Notes: generated by a model from the sequence alone, not told the origin. Positions 16,621 through 25,442 are shown, counted from the stretch's first letter. The stretch: 64,000 nt of DNA from Streptomyces sp. NBC_00568 (GCF_026341855.1 NZ_JAPENW010000001.1:3649001-3713000); one strand, 5' to 3'. Made by a program: numbers and translations.

Positions 16621-17388
16621 TTGAGCGACCGTACGAACCCCGGCAAGGCCGCCCCCGTCACCGGCGGCCCCGTGGGGACCAAGGCGCGCATCCTCGCCGT
16701 GGCCGCCGAGCTGGTCGCGCGGTCCCCGGACGGGGACGTCTCGACCCGGGCCGTGTGCGAGGCCGCCGGAGTCGGCGCCCCGGCGCTCTACCGCCACTTC
16801 GGTGACAAGGAAGGCCTCCTGTCGGCCGTCGTCGACCACGGCTGGGAGCGGTACCTGGCGGCCAAGCGGGAACGCCACCCCGGCACGGACCCGGTCCAGG
16901 ACCTGCGCGACGGCTGGGACGGCCACACCGAGTTCGCCCTGCGGAACCCGAACCTCTACCGCCTGATGCACTCCCCGGCGATGCGCACCCCGCCCGCCGC
17001 GGCGCTGGAGGCCCACCGGATCCTCACCGGCGACCTGCGCCGCGCCGCCGAGCAGGGCAAGCTGCGGCTCGCCCCCGGACTCGCCGCGCAGATGATCATG
17101 TCCGCCAACGTCGGCGTCTGCCTGATGCTGGTCTCCCGCCCGGCGACCTTCACGGACGAGACCCTGTCCCGCCGGGTACGGGACGCGGTGCACGCCGTGG
17201 TCTTCACCCCGGACGTGACCACCCCCGGAGCGCGGCCGGCCACCCCCGACACCCCCGACACCCCCGGCGTCCCGGCCACCGCGGCCCGCCTCGGCGCACA
17301 GCTCCGGCAGAACCCGAGCCCCGCCTTCACCCCCGCCGAGACGGCCCTGTTCACCGAGTGGCTGGACCGTCTGTCCAACACGGGTTGA
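16621..17388 (+). CDS. TetR/AcrR-family transcriptional regulator
   Basis: 255 aa, TTG start at 16621 with AGGA 8 nt upstream. The N-terminal helix-turn-helix (TKARILAVAAELVAR... AVCEAAGVGAPALYRHFGDKEGLL, residues about 20-65) is canonical; the C-terminal ligand domain is alpha-helical and ends in a Pro/Thr-rich stretch (PATPDTPDTPG) before the last helix. It is expected to repress the SDR gene immediately upstream through the inverted repeat at 15748-15769. It is not an obvious candidate for the CTGAC-N5-GTCAG regulator, since no such motif lies in its promoter region. Confidence 0.92.
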   Translation: MSDRTNPGKAAPVTGGPVGTKARILAVAAELVARSPDGDVSTRAVCEAAGVGAPALYRHFGDKEGLLSAVVDHGWERYLAAKRERHPGTDPVQDLRDGWDGHTEFALRNPNLYRLMHSPAMRTPPAAALEAHRILTGDLRRAAEQGKLRLAPGLAAQMIMSANVGVCLMLVSRPATFTDETLSRRVRDAVHAVVFTPDVTTPGARPATPDTPDTPGVPATAARLGAQLRQNPSPAFTPAETALFTEWLDRLSNTG

Positions 17389-17413
17389 GGTCCGGGCGGG
17401 GCCCGTCACTTCG

Positions 17414-18247
17414 TCACTTCGACATGATGAAGTCCAGTGCGTAGCCGGAAGCGGTCGTCCAGTAGGTGACACGCTGAAAGTCGTTGGCGTACAACGTGTC
17501 GACGGGCATGGGGACGTCGATCGGCTTGCCCGCGCTGCTGCCGGGCTTGGAACCCTGGAGGCTGAGGGTGATGCTCTCCGCCTCGTACTCGTCCATGGGG
17601 CCGCTGACGAGCAGAGCGGCATATCCCTCCTGACCCGGAGCGAGGGTGACGGGTACCCCCGGGGTCGCGTCGCTCTCCTTGATCACGGGCGCCGTGGTCC
17701 GACCGTCACCGAGCCGCACGAGGGGGTAGCGGTAGAGGTTGCACTTCTTCGTGCCGGCGTTCTGGACGGTGAGGACGAGGTGCCTGGCGTCCCTCTCCTT
17801 CACCGCGGACACCCCGAGCTCCGTCTGGGAGCACGCGGCGATCGTCTCCTTGCCACCACCGCCGGTGCCGGCACCACCCCCCGCGGTGCCACCACTGCTG
17901 CCGGTGCCACCGCCGCTCGTGGCGCCGGCGCTGCTCGTGCCCCCACCGCTGCCCTTGCTGCCACCGCTCCCCGCGGTGCTGCCACTGCTCTCGGCGCTGC
18001 TGCCACCGGTCCCCGCGGTGCCGGCACCGCTCCCGGCCCCGTCGCCGTCCTTGCTGCCCGAAGCACCGCCCGGCTTCGCCGAAGCCGTCGCACTCGGCTG
18101 GGCCGAGGACTTGGAGCTGTCCGAACCTTCGGCCGCGCCCGGCTCGCACGCCGTGGTCGCGAGCAGCGCCGCGGCCGCCGCGGCCCCGAGGGCGTAGGAC
18201 TTCCAGTTCCTCGGGCTCTTGTGGTTCCTGCGGGCAGGCGTGTTCAT
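17414..18247 (-). CDS. DUF4232-type secreted lipoprotein
   Basis: 277 aa. The start is ATG 18245-18247 with GGGGA upstream. A lipoprotein signal (KSYALGAAAAAALLATTACEPG, lipobox TTAC, Cys near residue 34) is followed by about 100 residues of Gly/Ser/Thr-rich linker and a C-terminal beta-rich domain (IAACSQTELGVSAVKERDARHLVLTVQNAG, CNLYRYPLVRL) matching DUF4232, a family of secreted actinobacterial proteins of unknown role. The linker probably spans the cell wall. Convergent with the TetR gene, leaving only 25 bp between stops. Confidence 0.85.
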   Translation of the reverse strand: MNTPARRNHKSPRNWKSYALGAAAAAALLATTACEPGAAEGSDSSKSSAQPSATASAKPGGASGSKDGDGAGSGAGTAGTGGSSAESSGSTAGSGGSKGSGGGTSSAGATSGGGTGSSGGTAGGGAGTGGGGKETIAACSQTELGVSAVKERDARHLVLTVQNAGTKKCNLYRYPLVRLGDGRTTAPVIKESDATPGVPVTLAPGQEGYAALLVSGPMDEYEAESITLSLQGSKPGSSAGKPIDVPMPVDTLYANDFQRVTYWTTASGYALDFIMSK

Positions 18248-18570
18248 GGGTCCCCGTTTCCTTTTCCGATCCGTATGGAGGTCGCATGCGCCGGCGGCCG
18301 GGCACCCACTCTGGGAATCCGCCCCGGGCATCCGCCCGTCCTGAGTGCATGAGGACATGGGTGTCCCGTGGACGGGCGGGCCGGGTGTCGGCGCTGCCGA
18401 GCGGACGACGTGCCCAGCCGGTGCGACATCCACAGCATCGGACCCCTCGTGGGCCTGGGACAACAGCCGCCCGCCAACCTGGGACGGTGGAACCATCCCA
18501 CCCCAGATGACCTGCGGAGACGCGGAAGCCTGGGATGCCTCGCCGGGATGCGAGGCCCCCCGGCCGCCCC
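18248..18570. other. Intergenic gap, promoter side of the lipoprotein gene
   Basis: About 320 bp between the lipoprotein start and the end of the DUF385-type reductase gene. I see no credible gene. It should hold the minus-strand promoter of the lipoprotein gene and the end of the reductase transcript. Confidence 0.5.
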
Positions 18571-18966
18571 TCACCCGAGCAGGTCCACCCGCACCGTCAG
18601 CAGCCCCGTACCGATCAGCCGTACCGCCGTGCTGTTGCCCCGGGGCAGGGTGTGCAGCCGGGCCACCGGGTCGTCGTCCGGGAGGAGGTGCGCCGTGCCC
18701 TCGTGCCAGCGGCCGCGGAGCCGCACCCGCACCCTCGGGTCCGCCTGGATGTTGCGTATGTACTGCGACCGTTCCCCGAACTCCGAGACCAGCCAGAAGG
18801 CGTCACCGACGCGGCGGCCGCCGAGCGGGGTGCGCCGGGGCAGGCCGGAGACACGGCCGGTGGTCTCCAGGAGCGCCTGGAACGGCATCCGGCGCGCGAG
18901 CGGGTTGACGAGGTGCCGCTGGAAGGCGGTCGTGGTGCGGAACCTGAGGTCGGTGAGGCGGGCCAT
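18571..18966 (-). CDS. Nitroreductase/deazaflavin-dependent (Ddn-like, DUF385) family protein
   Basis: 131 aa. ATG at 18964-18966 with AGGAG upstream. The segment LLETTGRVSGLPRRTPLGGRRVGDAFWLVSEFG followed by YIRNIQADPRVRVRLRGRWHEGTA is the classic split-barrel signature of F420-dependent quinone reductases/nitroreductases related to Ddn of Mycobacterium. Residues in the TGRxSG loop usually contact the deazaflavin. It may detoxify or reduce quinones with F420H2. fbiC lies 8 kb away, so the cofactor is made by this organism. Divergent from the next gene with a 52-bp gap. Confidence 0.87.
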   Translation of the reverse strand: MARLTDLRFRTTTAFQRHLVNPLARRMPFQALLETTGRVSGLPRRTPLGGRRVGDAFWLVSEFGERSQYIRNIQADPRVRVRLRGRWHEGTAHLLPDDDPVARLHTLPRGNSTAVRLIGTGLLTVRVDLLG

Positions 18967-19018
18967 GGTCGGTGGGGCTCCTGTCCGGGCTGGTGTGTGG
19001 CACAAGGGAGTTGTTTCA

Positions 19019-19894
19019 ATGGTCCCCGATGTCGCGCGAAGAAGCAGGTGGCTGCGGATGCGGGTTGTGACCTGGAACCTCTGGTGGCGGTTCGGGCCCT
19101 GGGAAGAGCGGCAGAAAGCCATCCTGGCGGTGCTGCGCGAACTGCGGCCCGACGTCGTCGGGTTGCAGGAGGTCTGGGAGTGCGGCGGCCAGAACCTCGC
19201 CGGGTGGCTCGCGGACGAGCTCGGAATGCACTGGACCTGGGCGGCTTCCGATGCCTCGGACCGCTGGCAGCGGCGGATCGGGGACACCACGGTCGACGTA
19301 GGCAACGCCGTGCTGAGCCGCTGGCCGGTGGTGGCGCAGGAGGTGCTGCGGCTGCCCGCCCCCGAAGAGCTGTACGACGGACGGCTCGCCCTTCACGCCC
19401 GCCTGGCCACGCCCACCCACGAGGTGCCCTTCTTCACCACCCACCTCACCTCGGCCATCCACGCCTCGGGTGTACGCCGTGAACAGGTCACCGCCCTCGC
19501 GGAGTTCGTCGCCGCGCACCGGAGCGGAACCGACTTCCCCCCGGTCGTCACGGGCGACTTCAACGCCTGGCCGGACTCCGACGAGATCCGGTTGTTCGGG
19601 GGGTACAAGACGTCCCCCGCGGTTCCCGGACAGGTCTTCCTCGACGCCTGGGAGTACGCCGACCCGACGGCACCCTCGGCCACCTGGGACCCGGCGAACG
19701 CCCATATCGGCCCGCACAGCCCCGCCGTACGCATCGACTACGTCCACGTCGGCCCGCCCGGCCCCGGTGGCCTCGGGCACGTCCGGTCCGTACGGCGGGC
19801 CGGGGACGGGCCGGTCGGCGGGGTATGGCCCTCGGACCACGCGGCCGTCGTGGCCGACCTGTCCCTCCCCCCGGGCGGTCAGGACACGCCCTGA
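19019..19894 (+). CDS. Endonuclease/exonuclease/phosphatase family protein
   Basis: 291 aa, ATG 19019 preceded by AGGGAG (8 nt). Characteristic motifs in order: VVTWNLWW, VVGLQEVW (metal-binding Glu), TTHLTS, VTGDFNAWPDS (catalytic Asp/Asn) and the final WPSDHAAVVADL. This is the metal-dependent phosphodiesterase/phosphomonoesterase fold of DNase I, sphingomyelinase and exonuclease III. No signal peptide is seen, so it is probably cytoplasmic; substrate unknown. A later in-frame ATG at 19058 would remove 13 residues and also gives a complete domain. Confidence 0.87.
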   Translation: MVPDVARRSRWLRMRVVTWNLWWRFGPWEERQKAILAVLRELRPDVVGLQEVWECGGQNLAGWLADELGMHWTWAASDASDRWQRRIGDTTVDVGNAVLSRWPVVAQEVLRLPAPEELYDGRLALHARLATPTHEVPFFTTHLTSAIHASGVRREQVTALAEFVAAHRSGTDFPPVVTGDFNAWPDSDEIRLFGGYKTSPAVPGQVFLDAWEYADPTAPSATWDPANAHIGPHSPAVRIDYVHVGPPGPGGLGHVRSVRRAGDGPVGGVWPSDHAAVVADLSLPPGGQDTP

Positions 19895-19964
19895 GGTCCT
19901 GAAGCCCGGGTTGGGCGGGGGCCCGGTGAATCGAAGAGAAGGCCGCTTACCGGTGTCCGGCCGG

Positions 19965-20237
19965 TTATGACAGGGGAATCATGGTCGGCTGCGGGATTCG
20001 AGCGGGATTCCGCCCAAAGACGGTCTTGTACGGCGGGAAGTCGTGCGGCGGCAGGTACTCCCAGGGAATGCCGGTGCGGTTGACGTAGAGGATCGCGTTG
20101 ACGATCTCCCGTAAGTCGTGGACCCGGGCCGCCGCGCCGGGGCCGGTCCGGTCGGCTCGCCAGGCCGTGAAGACCGGTTCGATCAAGGCCCAGCGGGCGT
20201 CGGAGACATCACTTCGATACGGGCGACGTCCACTCAC
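19965..20237 (-). pseudogene. IS5-family transposase, N-terminal fragment
   Basis: The reading frame starts SGRRPYRSDVSDARW and continues to about WEYLPPHDFPPYKTV, the N-terminal region (DUF4096-like) of IS5-family transposases. It then runs into unrelated sequence near 20024 and stops at 19965. The DDE catalytic core is missing, so it is inactive. Its own terminal repeat is at 20300-20317. The matching C-terminal fragment in opposite orientation is at about 24960-25366. Confidence 0.85.
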
Positions 20238-20299
20238 GCCTCACCCAACGACCACCAACGCCAGCAGTCACAAAATCATCCCTAACTACCAACTACTCG

Positions 20300-20317
20300 G
20301 ATCAGGTGCCCTCTAAG
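20300..20317 (-). repeat. IS terminal inverted repeat (left end of broken copy 1)
   Basis: GATCAGGTGCCCTCTAAG on the plus strand; matches the end at 25372-25389 in 16 of 18 positions. It lies upstream of the transposase N-terminus, as expected of an IS left end. Confidence 0.75.
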
Positions 20318-20707
20318 TCCGAACGCTCAACCCAGCCGCTCAGCCCATGCGCAAGCGTCGTCCGCATCAGTACCTACCTCTTCAGTCACGCACGGGATCA
20401 GTTCCTAGCGCAGTCGGCTCGCTCCACCCGACGGAGCGGGGAGACGCAATGGCTCCCGGGCGCAACAGACGCGAGCGGAAACCGCCCGCTCCCCCTCTCT
20501 TCATCTCAAGTTATTACGAAACGGACGCCCGCCGACTACGACGAAGCCCTGGTCCTCACCCTGGAGGGACAACGCTGAAGACGCTCATTATTTCGAGTTA
20601 ACCATCACTACCTTCGACCGCGTTATCCGTGGTGACCGCAGGTCTCATCCTATGGTTCCGGCATATTGACCTCGACCCCTACGAGGCGGTTGGTCCGGGA
20701 GACTTGC
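20318..20707. other. Junction region and probable promoter of the glycan operon
   Basis: About 390 bp with no convincing gene. The last 130 bp (20575-20700) are AT-rich compared with the window and should hold the promoter of the GT2-GH26-GT39 operon; a possible -10, TATGGT, is at 20651-20656. A 90-codon open frame at 20306-20578 has no recognisable domain and no good start. Confidence 0.45.
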
Positions 20708-22315
20708 ATGAGTTCAGTTGAAGCCGTCCGAGCGGTACGGTCGGCCGCACGAAATCGACAGGCCCTTGAGCGGCATCCCTGCGGATTGAGCAACTCGGAC
20801 CTGTTGCCGCTACCGCCGTCGGATTTCGAGAAGTATTCCTATGTCGGCCGCCGCCTAAGGGTGTTGACAGTTGCGTCGCTGGTGAGCATCAGCTGCCTCG
20901 CCTTGAGCCAGTTCCGACTCTTCTCCTCGGCGCCACTCCTGCGGTTCTTCTATCCGCTTCTGGCATTCACGGTCCTCTACTACTTGATCTCGCTTTGGGT
21001 GAACCTGTTCAGCCGTGATTTCGACCTCTCACGCCACCAAAAGCTCGTGGGTGCCTGGCGCCCCGATGTCTACCCGTCGGTCGATGTCTTCCTGCCGGTG
21101 TGCGGCGAGCCGGTCGAGATCCTGCACAACACCTGGACCCATGTCCGTGCGCTGGCAGCCCACTACCCGGGGGTCTGCGAGCCGTTCGTCCTGGATGACT
21201 CGGCCAGTCCTGAACTGCATTCCATGGCTGATGAGTTCGGATTCCGCTATGCCACCCGCAGCAACCTGGGTTGGTTCAAGAAGGCCGGCAATCTGCACTT
21301 CGGGTTCAAGCAGACCCAGGGCACGTACATCCTTATCCTCGACGCCGATTTCGCCCCGCGCGCGGATCTGCTCCACGAACTTCTTCCGTATCTGGCGGAA
21401 GACGAGCGTCTCGCCATCGTCCAGTCCCCTCAGTACTTCCGTGTGCTGGACGCCCAGAACTGGATCGAACGGGGTGCCGGCGCCGTCCAGGAGCTTTTCT
21501 ACCGGGCTGTCCAAGTCTCCCGGCAGAGCAACGACGGGGCCATCTGCGTCGGAAGCTGCGCCGTCTACCGACGGGCGGCACTGCATGAAAACGGCGGCAC
21601 TACGCTCATCGAGCACTCGGAGGATGTCCACACAGGCTTCGACCTGCGGAGTCTCGGGTGGGATCTGCGCTACGTCCCGATCGCACTGTCGGCAGGCGTG
21701 TGCCCCGATAACGCGGATTCCTTCTTCCGTCAGCAATACCGCTGGTGCGCCGGCTCGATGAGCATGCTGTGCAGCTCCAAGTTCTGGCGGGCAAAGATGC
21801 GGATCTCAAGCAGGCTTTGCTACCTGTCGGGGTTCCTCTACTACATCCACACGGCCCTGTTCACATTCGTCGCTCCCCTCATTCCGATTCTGCTCCTGCT
21901 GGCGTTCCCGGAGAAGCCCACCGCGGAGACCCTGTGGCTGGTCTTGCCCAGCGTCTTGTACACGACCACTGTTTTCCCTCTGTGGCACAAGGTTCCCTAC
22001 CGCCTCGAGGCCTGGGCCGCGCGGATGATGTACGGCTGGGCGCACACCTTCGCGATCTGGGACATCCTGCGTAGGCAGCATGTGGGCTGGCAGGCAACCG
22101 GTTCTTGCAGCGCGAAGCTCAGCGGCACCAAGCGGCATCGGATCGGCATGTGGTCGTGGGGCGGCGGGACCGCCCTGCTGTGGGTCGGATCCGCCGCATG
22201 GCGCACACTCACCCTCGACCCCGTCGATTTCGTCATTCTCCTCTCGTCCGGACTCTTCTACGCTGTGGTCGTCGCGAGAGCCCTGCTGCAGCCTCGTGCG
22301 ATGGGAACCCCATGA
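20708..22315 (+). CDS. Cellulose-synthase-like GT2 glycosyltransferase
   Basis: 535 aa. ATG 20708 with GGGAG 6 nt upstream is preferred to an upstream TTG at 20666. Two N-terminal membrane helices precede a processive GT-A domain with D163 (LDDSAS), D212-A-D214, the acceptor motif HSED (D306) and Q342-Q-Y-R-W346, i.e. the D, DxD, TED-like and QxxRW set of cellulose, chitin and hyaluronan synthases. C-terminal membrane helices follow. No PilZ domain, so no direct c-di-GMP control. It should polymerise a beta-linked polysaccharide from a nucleotide sugar at the membrane and export it. Overlaps the next gene by ATGA. Base composition is lower in GC than flanking genes. Confidence 0.92.
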   Translation: MSSVEAVRAVRSAARNRQALERHPCGLSNSDLLPLPPSDFEKYSYVGRRLRVLTVASLVSISCLALSQFRLFSSAPLLRFFYPLLAFTVLYYLISLWVNLFSRDFDLSRHQKLVGAWRPDVYPSVDVFLPVCGEPVEILHNTWTHVRALAAHYPGVCEPFVLDDSASPELHSMADEFGFRYATRSNLGWFKKAGNLHFGFKQTQGTYILILDADFAPRADLLHELLPYLAEDERLAIVQSPQYFRVLDAQNWIERGAGAVQELFYRAVQVSRQSNDGAICVGSCAVYRRAALHENGGTTLIEHSEDVHTGFDLRSLGWDLRYVPIALSAGVCPDNADSFFRQQYRWCAGSMSMLCSSKFWRAKMRISSRLCYLSGFLYYIHTALFTFVAPLIPILLLLAFPEKPTAETLWLVLPSVLYTTTVFPLWHKVPYRLEAWAARMMYGWAHTFAIWDILRRQHVGWQATGSCSAKLSGTKRHRIGMWSWGGGTALLWVGSAAWRTLTLDPVDFVILLSSGLFYAVVVARALLQPRAMGTP

Positions 22316-23292
22316 CACGCGCCCTTGCCGTCGTCGCGCTGATGTCTCTCACAGCCTTCGTGCCCGCAGCATCCGCCTGCGCCCCAACCGCAGCAGGCCG
22401 CCATGGCGGTGCCGTGGCGGCTGCCGATGCCTCGCCCTACGACGTAGGCCCGCTGTTGCGCCCGTCGAAGAAGTACTTCGGAGTGTCCCGGCCCAAAGCC
22501 CCGCATTCCATGGAGCCGGTGCTCGACTGGGCTCGGAAGGTCGGCAAACAGCCAAACTTGATCGTCTATTACGCGGGCTGGGGCGACAGTTTCGACGCCT
22601 CGGGCACGCGCAACGCCTGGAACTCGGGGGCGATGACAGTCGTCTCCTGGGAGCCGCACGGAACGACGCTCACCCGCATTGCCGACGGTGCGTCCGACAG
22701 CTATCTCCGGGAATACGCGAAGGCGGTCCGGAGACTGAACATCCCGATCGCCATCAGCTTCGCGGACGAGATGAACGGCGACTGGGAGGAGTGGGGGACC
22801 ACCGAGACCAGGCCACAGGAGTACGTCAGGGCCTGGCGTCACGTCCACGATGTCTTCGAGGCTGCCGGGGCCACCAACGTGATCTGGACCTGGTCACCGA
22901 ACATCGTTCAGCCAGGCACACACAAGGATTTGAGCCCCCTTTACCCCGGCGACGCGTACGTCGACTGGGTCGGTCTGATCGGCTACTTCACCGACTGGGA
23001 CCCTCGCTCCTTCGACGGCCTGTTCGAAACGACCCTGACGGAGATCGCACGCTTCAGCCGAAAGCCGCAGCTCCTCCTGGAGACCGCCGCCATGCCTGGC
23101 CGACACCGCGCTCAAGACGTGCGTGCCCTGTTCCACGGAGTCGCCGCCTCCCCCGGCCTCGTCGGGTTCGCCTGGTTCGACCACAAGGCGCGCGCCGACT
23201 GGCGGCTGGACGCGAGCCCGGAGGGCGCCGCAGAGTTCCGGCGTCTGAGCGCCGATGACCTCTACGGCTTCGACGTGCGGAAGGTCCGATGA
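22312..23292 (+). CDS. Secreted GH26-type beta-glycanase (mannanase-like)
   Basis: 326 aa. ATG 22312 overlaps the synthase stop (ATGA). A signal peptide (TRALAVVALMSLTAFVPAASA) precedes a single glycoside-hydrolase family 26-like domain with acid/base E153 in FADEMNGDW and likely nucleophile E257 in LLLETAAM. GH26 enzymes are mainly beta-1,4-mannanases and beta-1,3-xylanases. Its coupling to a GT2 synthase parallels the glucanase of bacterial cellulose operons, which trims the nascent polymer. The polymer here could thus be a beta-mannan-type glycan, but the specificity is inference. Confidence 0.85.
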   Translation: MTRALAVVALMSLTAFVPAASACAPTAAGRHGGAVAAADASPYDVGPLLRPSKKYFGVSRPKAPHSMEPVLDWARKVGKQPNLIVYYAGWGDSFDASGTRNAWNSGAMTVVSWEPHGTTLTRIADGASDSYLREYAKAVRRLNIPIAISFADEMNGDWEEWGTTETRPQEYVRAWRHVHDVFEAAGATNVIWTWSPNIVQPGTHKDLSPLYPGDAYVDWVGLIGYFTDWDPRSFDGLFETTLTEIARFSRKPQLLLETAAMPGRHRAQDVRALFHGVAASPGLVGFAWFDHKARADWRLDASPEGAAEFRRLSADDLYGFDVRKVR

Positions 23293-24941
23293 CACCCACG
23301 CAGCACGGTTCCCAAACCTTCTCCTCCACCCCCGCACAGGTCGACGACCACCACGCGCCGGCTCACCACCTGCCGAAGGTGCCCACGGTCGCATGGAGCT
23401 CGGCCGGATGCCGACGGCGCACCTGGATCAGCCGGACCGTCCTGCTGACGATCCTGGCTTTCCAGGCGGCACTCTCACTGAGACTGTCGAACACGGCGTT
23501 CCAGGACGAGGCTCTCTACCTCACAGCCGGTCGGGCCGAAGTGAGCCACCTGCTCCACGGGACAGCGGTGCAGACCAACTACGCCGCGTACTTCTCCGGC
23601 TCGCCACGTCTGTACCCGGTACTCGCGGCCGTCGTGGACAGCCGATTCGGACTGTCCGGCGCGCGCATGCTCAGCCTGTTCTTCATGCTGGGCACCACTG
23701 CGCTGCTGTACTCGTTCACGCGGCGGCTCTTCAGTGAGCGGGCGGGGCTGGCCGCCGCAGGTCTGTTCTCCGTGGTGCAGTCGACCATCGTCATGGGGCA
23801 CTTGGCCACCTACGACGCACCCGCCGTGTTCCTCCTGGCATCGGCCACCTGGATCGTCGTGCGCACCGCTGGGATGTCCGCTCCGAGTGTGCTCCTCGCC
23901 GCGCCCGTCGCCGTCCTGGCTGTCGGTGTGAAGTATGCGGCCGCCCTCTACCTGCCCACCATCGTCGCACTGGCCCTGCTCACCGCACTGCCGCATCGGC
24001 GCCGCAGCGCGTTCCTTCGGGCTTTGCTGCTTGTGCTCGGTATGAGTGCTCTGCTTGTGCTCGGCATGTACAGCACCGATCTGTCGGCAGGAGTGCGCCA
24101 GACCACGACCAACCGTGAACATGGTTCCGACGGGGCCATGTTCCTGCTTGAGCAGTCGATCGCGTGGGGCGGACCACTGTTCCTCGCAGCAGTCGCGGGC
24201 GGGATCTCGTACGCCCGGCGCTATCGCTTGCACGAGTCACCGCTCGCTCCTGGGTCGAGCGGCCCGGGACGCGTACAGCGGTCGTTGCTCGGGGCGCTGA
24301 TGTGCGCCACAGCGCTGCTCGCGCCCGCGTATCAAATGCACCTGGGGACGGTCGTGGCGCTGTTCAAGCATGTCGGCTTCGGTCTCCTCTTCGCCGCCCC
24401 GATGGCGGGCGTGGGCGTGACGCGACTGGTGGGCGCGCACTTTCGCCACACCCACCTCGGCATTGCTCTGTGGTCGGCAACGCTGTGCATCGGTATCTCG
24501 CAGGCAGACTGGCGCTTCGCAAGCTGGCCCGACTCCTCGACGATGATCCGAACGATCTCCTCCCACGTGAACCGCAAGGGCCACTACCTCAGTTCAACGC
24601 CCGAGGTACCCGTCTACTACCTGCGTGACAGGACGGCTCACCGCCAGTGGCAGAGCGTTTTCGGTATGGAGTACACGGACGGGCACGGCGTCCGCCACAC
24701 CGGCACCGATGCCTACTGGAAGGCGCTGCGAAACGGCGAATTCGACCTGGTCGTCCTCGACGGGTTCACCAACCCACGGGTGAACGGCGTTATCACGGAC
24801 GCGCTGAAAGGGAATCCGCACTACCGTCTTCTCGCCGCCCTGCCTTTCCACAGCGCCAGTAACGACGTCCGGTCCCACCTGCTGCGAACCGTGCCTTTCG
24901 TCGAGCACAACGGCCACTACCGGATCTGGTTGAAGCGATGA
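23289..24941 (+). CDS. Polytopic membrane glycosyltransferase (GT39/GT83, ArnT/PMT-like)
   Basis: 550 aa. ATG 23289 overlaps the GH26 stop (ATGA). A hydrophilic N-terminus of about 45 residues is followed by roughly ten membrane helices and a C-terminal extracytoplasmic domain. The first outer loop carries D73-E74 (FQDEALY), the acidic pair that GT39/GT83 enzymes use with polyprenyl-phosphate sugar donors. It would transfer a sugar from a lipid carrier to an acceptor outside the membrane, perhaps decorating the polymer made by the GT2 synthase. Third gene of a tightly coupled operon; an IS remnant begins right at its end. Confidence 0.82.
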   Translation: MTPTQHGSQTFSSTPAQVDDHHAPAHHLPKVPTVAWSSAGCRRRTWISRTVLLTILAFQAALSLRLSNTAFQDEALYLTAGRAEVSHLLHGTAVQTNYAAYFSGSPRLYPVLAAVVDSRFGLSGARMLSLFFMLGTTALLYSFTRRLFSERAGLAAAGLFSVVQSTIVMGHLATYDAPAVFLLASATWIVVRTAGMSAPSVLLAAPVAVLAVGVKYAAALYLPTIVALALLTALPHRRRSAFLRALLLVLGMSALLVLGMYSTDLSAGVRQTTTNREHGSDGAMFLLEQSIAWGGPLFLAAVAGGISYARRYRLHESPLAPGSSGPGRVQRSLLGALMCATALLAPAYQMHLGTVVALFKHVGFGLLFAAPMAGVGVTRLVGAHFRHTHLGIALWSATLCIGISQADWRFASWPDSSTMIRTISSHVNRKGHYLSSTPEVPVYYLRDRTAHRQWQSVFGMEYTDGHGVRHTGTDAYWKALRNGEFDLVVLDGFTNPRVNGVITDALKGNPHYRLLAALPFHSASNDVRSHLLRTVPFVEHNGHYRIWLKR

Positions 24942-24959
24942 GTCACTTGACCTGGCACC

Positions 24960-25366
24960 GAAGGGCCGGGTTCGGCGACAGCACTCCCGACCATGGCAGT
25001 GAACGCAACGGCACACTCGGCCTGGTCCTGGCCGTCCCGATCACCGCCACGAACGTGCACGACACCGCCGGCGGCAAGCTCCTGCTCGACGACCTGGCGG
25101 CAGCCCATCCCGGCGTGTCCAAGGTCTGGGCCGACGGCGGATACCAGAGCAGCATCCTCAACCACGGCGCCTCGCTCGGCATTGACGTGGAAGTGGTCCA
25201 GCGACCACTGCAGCACCGCCGACTCGCACGGGACTACGAAGCCCTCCCACAGAGATCCCGCACGGTGATCCACTGGGCAATGGCTAACCAAATGTCCCGC
25301 GAACTGACGGGAGAATCCACGCCAACGTGGCGAATCGAAACGGACACCCAGCACTCATCGGCCTGA
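24960..25366 (+). pseudogene. IS5-family transposase, C-terminal fragment
   Basis: Recognisable from TLGLVLAVPITATNVHD through VWADGGYQSS, GIDVEVVQRP and HHRRLARDYEALP-like to the end. The N-terminal half is absent, and the segment normally holding the catalytic glutamate (between VVQRP and LQHRRLARDYEALP) is deleted, so it cannot be active. It is followed by an IS end at 25372-25389. The orientation is opposite to the N-terminal fragment near 20 kb, so these are two broken copies or one rearranged copy. Confidence 0.83.
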
Positions 25367-25371
25367 ACGCA

Positions 25372-25389
25372 GATCAGATGCCCTCTTAG
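25372..25389 (+). repeat. IS terminal inverted repeat (right end of broken copy 2)
   Basis: GATCAGATGCCCTCTTAG; the counterpart of 20300-20317 with two differences. It marks the right boundary of the IS-bracketed segment that holds the glycan operon. Confidence 0.75.
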
Positions 25390-25404
25390 AGCCGCCAGGG
25401 GTGG

Positions 25405-25432
25405 GCGTGAGGGAGCACGGTCTCCCTCACGC
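25405..25432. terminator. Terminator after the PHP-domain gene
   Basis: Perfect 11-bp stem GCGTGAGGGAG / CTCCCTCACGC with a 6-nt loop, 10 bp beyond the stop of the minus-strand PHP gene. Confidence 0.75.
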
Positions 25433-25442
25433 TCCCCTTGGG

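Noticed and set aside
16621..17388. The TetR gene as the regulator of the CTGAC-N5-GTCAG sites
   Set aside because: Its own promoter region (15562-15824) lacks the motif and holds a different inverted repeat, so it more likely controls only the adjacent SDR gene.
20306..20578. 90-codon open frame upstream of the GT2 gene
   Set aside because: No recognisable domain, no ribosome site and composition unlike coding sequence; the region looks like an IS/promoter junction.
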